Notes under the pieces: model-generated
The model's input: only the letters and a program-made list of their open reading frames with translations
Told to the model about the DNA's origin: nothing
Database searches by the model: none
Translations under genes and position numbers: made by a program
Shown: positions 49,083 to 56,888 of the stretch, piece after piece
How positions within the stretch are numbered: the first letter of the stretch is position 1
Layout: every line of letters begins with the position of its first letter
NCBI RefSeq assembly: GCF_001669775.1
Contig: NZ_LXWK01000011.1
Coordinates: 620,001-684,000, forward strand
Length of the DNA stretch: 64,000 nucleotides
Direction of reading: 5' to 3'
Source of the DNA: Rheinheimera sp. SA_1
GTDB lineage: Bacteria > Pseudomonadota > Gammaproteobacteria > Enterobacterales > Alteromonadaceae

Positions 49083-50348
49083 TTACGGCAGTGCCTGCTC
49101 TGTCTTCGCCGCGGTATCTCTGTTTCTGCTCATCAGTTCAGGCGCAACCTGCCGTAAGAATGGTTTGGTCAACTGGCTGACTTCATGCGCAAATTCACAC
49201 CAATTTTGGGTCTGGGTATTGATATTTACCGCCACCACCAGCTGCCATTTGGGATAAATTACCAGTAAACTCTGGGCACCATCCGAGACACCGCCATGAT
49301 GTACGTAACTTATCTCCTGGTTGAGCGGGTCTTCCCGATCACAGTACAAAAACGGGTCGGAATAATGTCGCCAGCCAAGTGCATAAAACTGTTCATTAAC
49401 CTCGCCATTTGCCAGTTTTTGAACGGTCCAGAACTGCTGCTGAATTTGCGGCGGCACAAAATCGGCAGCAAACCATGCGGCGCCTAATTTGGCTAAATCG
49501 ACAGAAGTTGCAACCAGGCCACCGGATGCCCATTTTTGACTGAGATCTACCGACCGGTGAAGCCGCGCCTGCCCTTCCTCTGTTTCATAAAACTTTGCCT
49601 GCTGCGGGTCATCCTGATCCGCCGCGCCCAGTGAACTTAACCCAAGTGGTGTCGCCACTGCGGACTGCAGGTAACTTAAAAAAGGTTGCCCGGTTGCACT
49701 TTGTAAAACCGCACTGGCCAGATTGACATCAAAAGAGCTGTAATGAAAACGCTCGCCGGGCTCGGATAGTAAATCGCTGTCATCAAATAAGGCCAGCGTG
49801 TCATCTACATCAGTAAAATGGCCCCACTTTAACCAACTGCGGATAGATCCGATGCGGTCCGTGTTGTTCTCGTAACCCGGCAACCCTGCAGTATGCGACA
49901 TTAACTGGCGTAACGTCATCGCTTGCCAGGCCGGGTTTGGTAAATCCGTTTTATAACGGCTGATGGGTGTATCGAGCGCAACCTGTTGCCGGGCGACGGC
50001 GCGTGCCAGCGCAGTCGCCGTCACGGCCTTCGACGTACTGCCAAGGCGAAAGCGGGTTTGAATGCTGACCGGGGTAGCCGTCGCAATATCGGCATAACCC
50101 GCCGCACCGGCCCACACCAGCTCACCCCGCCAGGCGACCGCTGCCGTCATTGCAGGCCAATGGTGCTGCCGCCGACTCTGCACCAGTTGGTGCTGTGCGG
50201 TAGCGGCACTATCGGCAAATGCCGGTAGAAAGACTTCGCTTTGGACCGGCGCATCGTCCGGCACCGGTACACTGCTTTGCACCAGATGACAGCCTGATAA
50301 GCCGGAGCCAGCAAGCAACATCAGGGGCAGTAATCCTGTTCCTTTCAT
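49083..50348 (-). CDS. Lipoprotein serine hydrolase, class C beta-lactamase family
   Basis: 421 residues. The lipoprotein signal MKGTGLLPLMLLAGSGLSGC places the lipidated cysteine at residue 20, so the enzyme is anchored in an envelope membrane. The catalytic motif SxxK is S104-T-S-K107. A YSS triad replaces the YxN of class C enzymes, and HHGG near the C-terminus takes the place of KTG, as in many esterase or peptidase relatives. Activity could be on esters, D-amino-acid peptides or amides; true beta-lactamase function is uncertain. The ATG has GGAGAA upstream. It lies 80 bases after the M56-ankyrin gene and is probably co-transcribed with it and the BlaI-like repressor. That is the classic arrangement for an inducible hydrolase. 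It also borders the biosynthetic operon, so a role toward the cluster product is possible but unproven. Confidence 0.87.
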   Translation of the reverse strand: MKGTGLLPLMLLAGSGLSGCHLVQSSVPVPDDAPVQSEVFLPAFADSAATAQHQLVQSRRQHHWPAMTAAVAWRGELVWAGAAGYADIATATPVSIQTRFRLGSTSKAVTATALARAVARQQVALDTPISRYKTDLPNPAWQAMTLRQLMSHTAGLPGYENNTDRIGSIRSWLKWGHFTDVDDTLALFDDSDLLSEPGERFHYSSFDVNLASAVLQSATGQPFLSYLQSAVATPLGLSSLGAADQDDPQQAKFYETEEGQARLHRSVDLSQKWASGGLVATSVDLAKLGAAWFAADFVPPQIQQQFWTVQKLANGEVNEQFYALGWRHYSDPFLYCDREDPLNQEISYVHHGGVSDGAQSLLVIYPKWQLVVAVNINTQTQNWCEFAHEVSQLTKPFLRQVAPELMSRNRDTAAKTEQALP

Positions 50349-50428
50349 TTGATTCTCCAGTATAGGACAGATAGTTGTTGACAGCGGCTATCAGCTGTCC
50401 ATTTCCGACAGCCGCTACTCGTCTGACT

Positions 50429-52087
50429 TCAGGGGGGCGACTGGCCAGCGATGTGGTCTGTCCGATGTTGCGAACCGCTTACGCCATCGACTCCCCCTGC
50501 GTTGCTGGCAATGATGGATCTGCTGTGCAGGGGCGTCCGGCACGCTATGGCTGCATCGCGTGCTCCCAGTCCAGTCAGATAGTCGCGCATAGCGGGAGTA
50601 GCCGCCTGATTGAGCGCACTACGCCATTGACGACCATCTGAGACAGGACTACGCACCTGCAGGTTGAGCAGCGCCCCCCGGGATAACAACAGGCGGGCCA
50701 TCGCGACATCTCCGCGCATACTGGCATTAACCAAGGGTGTTTCATCGGCGAGCACCGCTGCATTCACATCCGCTCCGGCGTCCAGTAATTGGTTGACCAA
50801 TTGTTGATTCCCCCGCTGTACTGCAATAATGAGCGCATTACCATCGCCCCGGCTACTCACATCAGGATCGGCACCTTGCGCTAATAAAAAAGCCACCATC
50901 TCAGGTAACTGGATCCGCACCGCCAGCATGAGCGCTGTACCATCCCCTGGTATCGGAATGTTTAAGGGCGCACCGGCTGCCAGTAACTGCTTCACTTTTA
51001 ACGAATCATTGGCAGCAACTGCCCGTAATAACTCAGCGACCGGGGCTAACGCGGACAAGCTCACCCGGGCATGACGCGCTGGCAGGTCAGCCAGCTGCCA
51101 GTGTTGTGCCAACCCGACACTGCCAATCAGCAGCAACCCCAGTGTCAGCAACAGCGCCGGTCCCGCACGCTGGCCATCCTGTGGCGAGCGCAGTACCGTA
51201 TCCACCCGCAGAGCCAGCAAAGGCGCCTGCCACCAACGCTGTGCGAATACCGGTGGGACAGCATTCACCGGGCATTGCAAACGGGCACAATCCAATAGTG
51301 TTTGAGCGTACTGATGCGGCGCGGCCAGTTGTTGGCTAACCAGCACATCGCAGCGCAGTTCACGCCAGCGATCGAGTTCGGTGGCAATATAGTGCCAACC
51401 TGGACTCCACCAAAACAGACAGCCCACGAGTTGCTGAATCAGGTAACTACGCAAATCGCCCTGCTGTTGATGGCATTCCTCATGGCGCAGGATCAGAGCC
51501 AGTTGCTCGTTGTTAAAATGCTGCAGATAATATTCAGGCAAAACGATCACCGGGTGACGCAGGCCAAGCAGCATGGCACCGCTGATCGACGGATGACTGT
51601 AGACTGGTAAGCGACAGGCTGGTAACACCACTCGGATCGGCTGTGCCTGCTGACGCAGACCACGGGCTGCCAAATAACTATGAAGCAACCGGCCAAACCG
51701 CAGCAAACTGACTAGAGGCACTAACAACCAGAACCAAGATCCAGGCGTTAGCTGGTAGATCAATTGCGACAACAGTGGCCAGTCGACGTATCGCACAGCC
51801 AAATCGTCTGTGGCAAACGCAGTGCCAGAGCTCATCAGTGCCGGTGCACCGGTTAGCTGTGTGATCCCTTGATGAAACCACGGGAGTAATTGCTTGTCCA
51901 AAGCCCAGGGCTGCAATAACACCAGCGGTAAAATCAACAGCAGAACAGCGTTCAGCTGCCACAGTTTCAGCATCCGGGCTGCCGGCAAGCGGGTCTGCCG
52001 ACTGAGCCAGTATAAAGCAGACAACCAGACAGAACAGAGCAATAAATGCAACAGCAAATAAAAACCCAGCCAGCTGATCTCCAGCAT
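50429..52087 (-). CDS. BlaR1-like M56 membrane peptidase with C-terminal ankyrin repeats
   Basis: 552 residues from the ATG at 52087 (AGGAG upstream). The first 140 residues hold hydrophobic segments at about 5-28, 43-62 and 115-130. The zinc-peptidase motif HEECH is at 202-206 with the downstream E-L-R-C-D near 243-247, as in BlaR1/MecR1. A fourth membrane segment lies near 310-328. In BlaR1 a penicillin-binding sensor domain would follow. Here instead, residues about 350-508 form four ankyrin-type repeats (GDGTALMLAV, GDGNALIIAV, ADETPLVNAS and a weaker fourth). Signal perception would thus be by protein contact rather than beta-lactam acylation. The peptidase presumably inactivates the BlaI-like repressor encoded two bases upstream. 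Upstream in-frame starts before 52087 lie inside the blaI-like gene and are rejected. Confidence 0.88.
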   Translation of the reverse strand: MLEISWLGFYLLLHLLLCSVWLSALYWLSRQTRLPAARMLKLWQLNAVLLLILPLVLLQPWALDKQLLPWFHQGITQLTGAPALMSSGTAFATDDLAVRYVDWPLLSQLIYQLTPGSWFWLLVPLVSLLRFGRLLHSYLAARGLRQQAQPIRVVLPACRLPVYSHPSISGAMLLGLRHPVIVLPEYYLQHFNNEQLALILRHEECHQQQGDLRSYLIQQLVGCLFWWSPGWHYIATELDRWRELRCDVLVSQQLAAPHQYAQTLLDCARLQCPVNAVPPVFAQRWWQAPLLALRVDTVLRSPQDGQRAGPALLLTLGLLLIGSVGLAQHWQLADLPARHARVSLSALAPVAELLRAVAANDSLKVKQLLAAGAPLNIPIPGDGTALMLAVRIQLPEMVAFLLAQGADPDVSSRGDGNALIIAVQRGNQQLVNQLLDAGADVNAAVLADETPLVNASMRGDVAMARLLLSRGALLNLQVRSPVSDGRQWRSALNQAATPAMRDYLTGLGARDAAIACRTPLHSRSIIASNAGGVDGVSGSQHRTDHIAGQSPP

Positions 52088-52088
52088 T

Positions 52089-52520
52089 TTATTTCTCCTG
52101 CCCGCCGACGATTCGCTCATTCTCCGCGTCCTGCATTTGCTGTGCAGCTGCTTCATCAATCTTGGCCTGCAGCTGGTTCGCCGTCTCAGCGGACAACGCC
52201 TGTTCGCGGATCAGATGTTGCGCAAGCAAATCAGGGGAGCCGCCAAAAAATTTCTTCAGCAAACTCAATAGCGCCTGACTGCGCGCTTCCTGCTGGACAG
52301 TTTGAGCCTGATAAACGAAAGCTTTCCCTTGCTTCTCAATGCTGACGTGACCTTTGTCATGCAAAATCCGGCACAGCGTCTGCACAGTGGTATAGGCGAC
52401 CGCCTGCTGCAAACACAATTGAGCGGTGATTTCCCTGACTGTTAACGAGCCTTGCTGCCAAAGTACCTGCATGATCCGTTGCTCAGCAGGCGTCAATTCT
52501 GTCGATTTTTGTCTGGCCAT
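52089..52520 (-). CDS. BlaI/MecI/CopY-family repressor
   Basis: 143 residues. A winged helix-turn-helix (LTPAEQRIMQVLWQQGSLTVREI ... YTTVQTLCRILHDKG) occupies about residues 9-58, followed by the KGKAFVYQA wing and a C-terminal dimerisation region, as usual for BlaI. It binds paired palindromes as a dimer and is released when the partner M56 protease signals. Two palindromes and a promoter just upstream (52530-52591) indicate autorepression of the repressor, peptidase and hydrolase unit. Its stop is one base before the start of the M56 gene, so the two are translationally linked. Confidence 0.93.
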   Translation of the reverse strand: MARQKSTELTPAEQRIMQVLWQQGSLTVREITAQLCLQQAVAYTTVQTLCRILHDKGHVSIEKQGKAFVYQAQTVQQEARSQALLSLLKKFFGGSPDLLAQHLIREQALSAETANQLQAKIDEAAAQQMQDAENERIVGGQEK

Positions 52521-52529
52521 TGGGATGCC

Positions 52530-52547
52530 CTACTAATTCATTAGTAG
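52530..52547. promoter_or_regulatory. BlaI-type operator, start-site proximal
   Basis: CTACTAATTCATTAGTAG is a perfect 18-base palindrome ten bases upstream of the repressor start codon. It lies just downstream of the predicted -10 element, over the expected transcription start. ACTAAT/ATTAGT arms resemble sites of BlaI/CopY-type repressors. Confidence 0.75.
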
Positions 52548-52548
52548 A

Positions 52549-52577
52549 ACGATAAATCAACCAGTTGCTTCGATCAA
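52549..52577 (-). promoter_or_regulatory. Sigma-70-type promoter of the BlaI-like operon
   Basis: On the minus strand, TTGATC (52577-52572) and TATCGT (52554-52549) are separated by 17 bases. Both match the consensus at four of six positions. The promoter is bracketed by the two palindromes, which supports it beyond the weak hexamers. Confidence 0.55.
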
Positions 52578-52591
52578 CTAATTATTTAGTT
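52576..52591. promoter_or_regulatory. BlaI-type operator, upstream
   Basis: AACTAATTATTTAGTT is a perfect inverted repeat (AACTAA/TTAGTT around TTAT) that touches the -35 element. It shares the CTAAT core with the proximal site, as expected for a second dimer site. Confidence 0.65.
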
Positions 52592-52683
52592 TTTATTCAT
52601 CTTGCAGAAAAATGGCCCGATGACCTAATACCGTTCAGCTAAGCACTTTTCAGATCGGTTGACCGATCCACTTGCTGATGTGT

Positions 52684-52718
52684 AAAGGCCTGCAACAGAG
52701 ATGTCGCAGGCCTTTTTC
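52684..52718. terminator. Rho-independent terminator hairpin
   Basis: A perfect 10-bp stem (AAAGGCCTGC 52684-52693 with GCAGGCCTTT 52706-52715) is followed by T's on the plus strand and by TTT then mixed sequence on the minus strand. It lies after the stop of the minus-strand gene 52853-53356 and may insulate the BlaI-like operon from it. Confidence 0.65.
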
Positions 52719-52852
52719 TATGCACCTAAAAACTCAGCAGGCACTTTAATCTCTTAACTATTTACCTTCAACTTTCAATATGCACCTTATCAAAATCACA
52801 CCAGTAAACTCCGAATATGCGCTTATATAAATTTATACATTTAGAAGGTTTA

Positions 52853-53356
52853 TTAAAATTTACGGCCATCATTGATAGGCACAGAATAGTATCCCGTTCC
52901 ATTATATATTCTGTAGTTAATTGCATGACCGATAAGTGATGTATTTACAACTTCAGTCGTAGATTCCTTCCTCCATTCAATAACAGCATAACCGAGAATT
53001 TCTGCTGTAGATGGATTCATTAATGAAACCCTGGTCGAATGCTTGGGTGCGATAGTAAACTTTACGGAATAACTTGAATTAACATCGGAATAATTTGATA
53101 TATTCGAAGCTCTGAGCAATCCAGTATTATTATCATTATCCACATCCGAGACTACATTTCCACTTTGATTGTATATTTTTATTGTAACTTCGGTATCTGT
53201 TTCGGATGTATTTGTTAAATGAATAAAAGACTCCATTCTGCTTGAAGAATTATGAAAGCTTGATTGTAAATGACTAACTGTAGCGCTACCTGACTGCGCG
53301 AAAGCTGCACCAGATGTTAACGATCCAATCACAAAAAACAATATAGACTTTTTCAT
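52853..53356 (-). CDS. Small exported protein of unknown function, AT-rich
   Basis: 167 residues with a standard Sec signal peptide (MKKSILFFVIGSLTSGAAFA, cleavage before QSGS). The mature part is rich in Ser, Asn and Thr with alternating strand-like stretches (TDTEVTIKIYNQSG, SSYSVKFTIAPKHSTRVSL), suggesting a small beta-sandwich. There are no cysteines and no catalytic motif that I recognise. The gene and its flanks are visibly richer in A and T than all neighbours, which suggests horizontal acquisition. I do not recognise the family. It is preceded by AAGGGAA and appears monocistronic. Confidence 0.75.
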   Translation of the reverse strand: MKKSILFFVIGSLTSGAAFAQSGSATVSHLQSSFHNSSSRMESFIHLTNTSETDTEVTIKIYNQSGNVVSDVDNDNNTGLLRASNISNYSDVNSSYSVKFTIAPKHSTRVSLMNPSTAEILGYAVIEWRKESTTEVVNTSLIGHAINYRIYNGTGYYSVPINDGRKF

Positions 53357-53447
53357 TACAGTTCCCTTATGGTGAAATTTTAAATTTAAAGCACTAAAAA
53401 ACCAAATAAAAATATCACCAAAACTACATACTCACAATAACAGCTAA

Positions 53448-54020
53448 TCACCGACTCGCCAGTTGTTGCACTTTATCCAGCCAGCGCTGACGTTTCGCGG
53501 CATCAGCACTTAACACCGGGCTAAAATAATGGCTGGCCTGGTTTTTAATGCCGACAAAACCAAGAATGGTCCGGGTCAGCTGAAAATACAGCGGATTGCC
53601 TTGCCACCATTTGTACCAGAACACTGGGGTGTCGAGCGTCAACAACAACTCAGAAGTGCGGCCTTTGAGAAGCTGATCAGGAATGGCTTTACCTTGCTGA
53701 TAGGAAAAGGCAAACCCCGGCAGCAGCACCCGGTCGAATAAGCCTTTCAGTTTGGCCGGCATGCCGCCCCACCACACCGGGCAAATCAGCACAATATGCT
53801 CCGCCCACTGCAGCTGTTGCTGAAATAGCACTAAATCCGGTTCCAGCTGTTGTTTTTCATCGTAACCCTGGCTCAAATCAGCCTGAAACTGCAACTCGCT
53901 CAAATGCACCAAAGTAACCTGGCGCCTGGCACTGGCGGTTGCAGCGTAATGTTCTGCCATCAATTTGCAAAAACTACGCGATTTGGGGTTGGCATTGATC
54001 ACTAACACTTTTTTCATCAT
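53448..54020 (-). CDS. Flavodoxin-fold NAD(P)H:quinone oxidoreductase-like protein
   Basis: 190 residues. The N-terminus KKVLVINANPKSRSFCKLMAEHYA matches the phosphate-binding start of the NQO1/MdaB/KefF family. ADHIVLICPVWWGG is represented here by AEHIVLICPVWWGGMPAKLKGLFDRVLLPGFAF at about 83-115, the flavin-contact region. These enzymes use FMN or FAD to reduce quinones and other electrophiles by two electrons in the cytoplasm. The gene has a MerR-type promoter directly in front and the MerR gene upstream, which fits inducible electrophile or quinone defence. An ATG one codon in (54017) is an equal start candidate. Confidence 0.88.
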   Translation of the reverse strand: MMKKVLVINANPKSRSFCKLMAEHYAATASARRQVTLVHLSELQFQADLSQGYDEKQQLEPDLVLFQQQLQWAEHIVLICPVWWGGMPAKLKGLFDRVLLPGFAFSYQQGKAIPDQLLKGRTSELLLTLDTPVFWYKWWQGNPLYFQLTRTILGFVGIKNQASHYFSPVLSADAAKRQRWLDKVQQLASR

Positions 54021-54045
54021 ATGGCTCCATCATCAGATGGCAGCC

Positions 54046-54077
54046 ATGCTAAACCTTGCCCCTAAGGTCAGAGTCAA
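54046..54077 (-). promoter_or_regulatory. MerR-type promoter/operator of the quinone reductase-like gene
   Basis: On the minus strand TTGACT (54077-54072) and TAGCAT (54051-54046) are spaced by 20 bases, longer than the normal 17. The spacer contains the dyad ACCTT-AGGGGC-AAGGT (54053-54068). An overlong spacer filled by a dyad is the hallmark of MerR-activated promoters. The expected transcription start leaves about 20 bases of leader before the ATG at 54020. Confidence 0.8.
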
Positions 54078-54137
54078 GTGTCAATGTGCAGCGGGCGTTA
54101 AATCGTCAGTATAAAAAAGGAAGAGTGGGTTCATTTG

Positions 54138-54509
54138 TCAGTTATTAGGCTCACATTGCCGCAGCCCTTTGGCCACACAAGCCGCTATCAAATGCTGATA
54201 GTGCTTAATACGCTCTAATTCAGCCTGTTGCTGAATAATTTGCTGTGCAATTGCCGCCTGTTTTTGTGCTAGCAGTTGATTGAGCGCGACCCAGTCTAAA
54301 TCCTGCACCCCAAGTTTAAGTTGTTGCAATTCAGCAAGCGACAGGCCCAGGCTCTGCGCTTCTTTAATCAACTGCACAAATTCAACATGCGACTTGTCAT
54401 ACACCCGGTATTTGCCGTGCCGGTTTACCTGCAGTAATTTCAGTGTTTCGTACAACCGGATCGCCCTTGGCGTAGCACCGGTTAATTTCGACAGTTCACC
54501 AATTAACAC
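54138..54509 (-). CDS. MerR-family transcriptional regulator
   Basis: About 123 residues with a GTG start at 54509, preceded by GGAG eight bases upstream. The N-terminus (LIGELSKLTGATPRAIRLYETLKLL) is the MerR helix-turn-helix; RVYDKSHVEFVQLIKEAQSLGLSLAEL is the second half. A long helix (LLAQKQAAIAQQIIQQQAELERIKHYQHLI) forms the dimerisation coiled coil. Only one cysteine pair lies near the end (AACVAKGLRQCEPNN), which could sense electrophiles or metal; this is inference. An ATG at 54536 would add nine residues but has a poor ribosome site. A still longer frame from 54776 overlaps the next gene and is rejected. It lies just upstream of its probable target (53448-54020). Confidence 0.87.
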   Translation of the reverse strand: MLIGELSKLTGATPRAIRLYETLKLLQVNRHGKYRVYDKSHVEFVQLIKEAQSLGLSLAELQQLKLGVQDLDWVALNQLLAQKQAAIAQQIIQQQAELERIKHYQHLIAACVAKGLRQCEPNN

Positions 54510-54630
54510 AATCAATGCTCCAGAAGTTGCCGGCATTCGGCGCTGAGTTGCAGATTTAACGGTCGAACAACAGCTGTAAGCCACATGGTATACCCGAGCT
54601 GAGCTATTTAGTGCTGCCGAAAAATCTATG

Positions 54631-55086
54631 CTAACGGCGCAATCTGTGGTGGTCTGCCTGTTCTGGATTATCCCGATGCAGGCCGTGGCGATCTTGTCTT
54701 CGGTACATTGGCCTATTGTCTTTGAGGTATAACCAGCCTTTTGCCACCCGGTAGATAAACCAGACGGTGTTGGCAACTACCAGCAAAACGCCAGCAACAA
54801 ACAGTGGCAAACCCTTAACACCGGCGGCCATTAAAAAGCATGCCATACCAAGCAAGAACCAGAGTACGCTAAACAAGAAAGTTCTGATTTGCCAGCGGAA
54901 ATGGCTTGCCAGAAAAGTACCTTCTACATCGGCTTTTTTGATAATGTTAATAATAATTGCAACCACACCACTGAAGCCTGACAAAAAAGACAGCGCATAC
55001 AAAGCATAAAGTACTGAGGTCAGCGTTTTAGCGGATTCCTCCTTTACTGCGTCAATTTTTTTCTTATCAACATCAATAACTTCCAT
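54631..55086 (-). CDS. DUF4870-like small membrane protein
   Basis: 151 residues. Three hydrophobic helices (about 22-50, 66-90 and 93-116) and the polar link TFLASHFRWQIRTFLFS match the general look of DUF4870-type proteins, whose function is unknown. The typical end of such proteins, RVAKGWLYLKDNRPM, is reached near residue 128. The last 20-odd residues (RRQDRHGLHRDNPEQ and on) are unusually rich in Arg and His and may be a read-through extension. The ATG has AAGGAG upstream. It is probably an inner-membrane protein. Confidence 0.75.
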   Translation of the reverse strand: MEVIDVDKKKIDAVKEESAKTLTSVLYALYALSFLSGFSGVVAIIINIIKKADVEGTFLASHFRWQIRTFLFSVLWFLLGMACFLMAAGVKGLPLFVAGVLLVVANTVWFIYRVAKGWLYLKDNRPMYRRQDRHGLHRDNPEQADHHRLRR

Positions 55087-55180
55087 TCAATAATCTCCTT
55101 ATTTTCCTGATTCAGGGTTGTTCATCATGCCATATCATTGCATTCGCACAGCACGAAATACACAGCCGACTGCGCAAAAA

Positions 55181-55209
55181 ATGTTAAACGTTTCTAAATC
55201 GTGAATCAA
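55181..55209 (-). promoter_or_regulatory. Candidate promoter of the DUF4870-like gene
   Basis: On the minus strand TTGATT (55209-55204) and TAACAT (55186-55181) are 17 bases apart, each matching four of six consensus positions. It is about 95 bases upstream of the start codon. Confidence 0.3.
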
Positions 55210-55255
55210 TTAGTTAACATAAAGTACCGGACTACATCCGATCCCCTGCCTCTCG

Positions 55256-55271
55256 GCACAAAATGTTGTGC
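55256..55271. promoter_or_regulatory. Palindrome between divergent genes
   Basis: GCACAAAATGTTGTGC has six-base arms (GCACAA/TTGTGC) around AATG. Its place between divergent genes suits a repressor site, but no regulator is identified. Confidence 0.25.
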
Positions 55272-55490
55272 GCTCTTAAGTTTTGCGGCAATTTTTTTTC
55301 TGTTCAAAGTTGTTAAAAATCAATGTAATGCCTGGCATTTCGTGCCTGATTTCGCCAAATATTGGTAACTTTCACCATCCCCCAATGCGACTGGCTGAAT
55401 TAAATCTATATACATCATAATGTTAACCAAAATACCGATATGGACTACAACTTGCTTCATCCCCAACTTTTAACCAAAAGGACGGGCACA

Positions 55491-56732
55491 ATGAAAAAAA
55501 TAATTGGGATTGTAGTGGCACTTATCGCGGTTATCGGGGTGTTTTGGTGGTTGCTGCCAACCCAGCAGCCGGTTAGTCAGAACTTCAGCACGCTGGAAAA
55601 CTTTATTCCAGCGCTGATGAAAGAAGCTGCCATCCCCGGCCTTGCGATAGCAAGAATTAAAAATGGTCAGACCGTGCTTATGCAAACGTACGGCAAGGCC
55701 AATGTTGAAACCGCGGCGCCTGTGACCCAAGACACCTTGTTTAATCTAGCGTCGATCAGTAAACCCATCATGGGGCTGGTGCTGCTGCAACTGGTCGATC
55801 AGGGTAAACTCGATTTAGATCAGGATATTAATCACTACCTACCCTTTATAGTGGATAATCCACATACCGAAAACGAAAAAATCACCTTACGCCATTTAGC
55901 CAGTCATTCATCCGGTATTGCTGATTATTACGATATCCAGAGTTACAGCGAAAATCGCGATTCCGATGTTTCACTGCAACAACATCTGAAAAGTTTGTTG
56001 TTGGCTGATGGTAACCACTATCAGCAAGGCGCGCATTTTCTGGCGCAGCAACCGGCGACTAAACGCCAATACAGCAATCTGGCGGCAGGGCTTGCCGGTT
56101 ATCTGGTTGAAGCCACGACCGGCATGTCGCTGGCGCAATATAGCAAACAGCAGTTATTTCCTGCTCTAGGCATGACGCACAGCAGCTGGTTGCTACATGA
56201 CTTAAATCTCATCGACATCGCCGTTCCCTATGAAGTTGAACAATGTGTACCTTATTTACCACAAATCGCCGGGCTCAGCTGTGCCGACACCGAATCGCCG
56301 GTATTCAATGAGCTGATTAGCCGTTATATCAACCCACCTGCAGCTTACAAAAATTTCAAAGCTTACCCGCATTTTGGCAACCCACAATATCCGGATGGCG
56401 GTGTGCGCAGCAGCATTTTGGAGTTAAGCCAGTTTCTGGTCGGTCTGCTGAATAACCAGGACAGCAACGGCCGGCCGTTATTATCAGATGCGATGTATCA
56501 GGAAATGTTTAAATTGCAGCTTGATCCGGCAGTCTCCGATAACCAGCGGTTTTTCTGGCGTGATAACAGCATGGGCCTCACCGGCCATATGGGTTCAGAT
56601 TTAGGCGTATTTACTGCTTTGTATTTTGATCCGGCCAGCAAAGATGGCTTTATTATTCTTATGAACCGCGGCATGGACGCCAAAGCAGTGGCGGCGATGC
56701 AGCAGATTGCAAAAAAAATGGCTGAAATTTGA
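55491..56732 (+). CDS. Membrane-anchored serine hydrolase, beta-lactamase/PBP-like family
   Basis: 413 residues. An uncleaved-looking N-terminal helix (MKKIIGIVVALIAVIGVFWWLL) points to a periplasmic domain tethered to the inner membrane. Catalytic motifs are S88-I-S-K91 (SxxK) and Y194-S-N196 (YxN); the third box appears as GHMG (TGHMGSDLG) near the C-terminus. The length and motifs fit the class C beta-lactamase/D-alanyl-D-alanine carboxypeptidase/esterase superfamily. Its substrate is unknown. The ATG at 55491 with AAAGGACGG upstream is preferred over one at 55440, which would place 17 polar residues before the signal helix. It is only distantly like the hydrolase at 49083-50348, lacks a lipobox, and is on the other strand, so they are not tandem copies. 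Confidence 0.85.
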   Translation: MKKIIGIVVALIAVIGVFWWLLPTQQPVSQNFSTLENFIPALMKEAAIPGLAIARIKNGQTVLMQTYGKANVETAAPVTQDTLFNLASISKPIMGLVLLQLVDQGKLDLDQDINHYLPFIVDNPHTENEKITLRHLASHSSGIADYYDIQSYSENRDSDVSLQQHLKSLLLADGNHYQQGAHFLAQQPATKRQYSNLAAGLAGYLVEATTGMSLAQYSKQQLFPALGMTHSSWLLHDLNLIDIAVPYEVEQCVPYLPQIAGLSCADTESPVFNELISRYINPPAAYKNFKAYPHFGNPQYPDGGVRSSILELSQFLVGLLNNQDSNGRPLLSDAMYQEMFKLQLDPAVSDNQRFFWRDNSMGLTGHMGSDLGVFTALYFDPASKDGFIILMNRGMDAKAVAAMQQIAKKMAEI

Positions 56733-56888
56733 ACGACTAACGACCACAACAAATCGCGGACATCCACTGTCCACATTGTCACATCAGGTAACAAACTGTT
56801 GATTGTCTTCAAGTTTGACGACGTGTTAGTTTTTTCTGCTGCAGGTTGTTCCATTTTTAACTTTTCACTTTGATGAAGGATTATGCCC

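Larger units (their letters stand above)
55087..55490. other. Divergent intergenic region
   Basis: 404 bases between the leftward DUF4870-like gene and the rightward serine hydrolase. It is AT-rich and contains the candidate promoter 55181-55209 and the palindrome 55256-55271. The rightward promoter is not clear. An in-frame ATG at 55440 for the hydrolase is rejected in favour of 55491. Confidence 0.6.

Noticed and set aside
54138-54776. A 212-residue version of the MerR protein
   Set aside because: The first 80-90 residues overlap the neighbouring gene and are unlike any MerR N-terminus; a GTG with a good ribosome site starts exactly at the helix-turn-helix.
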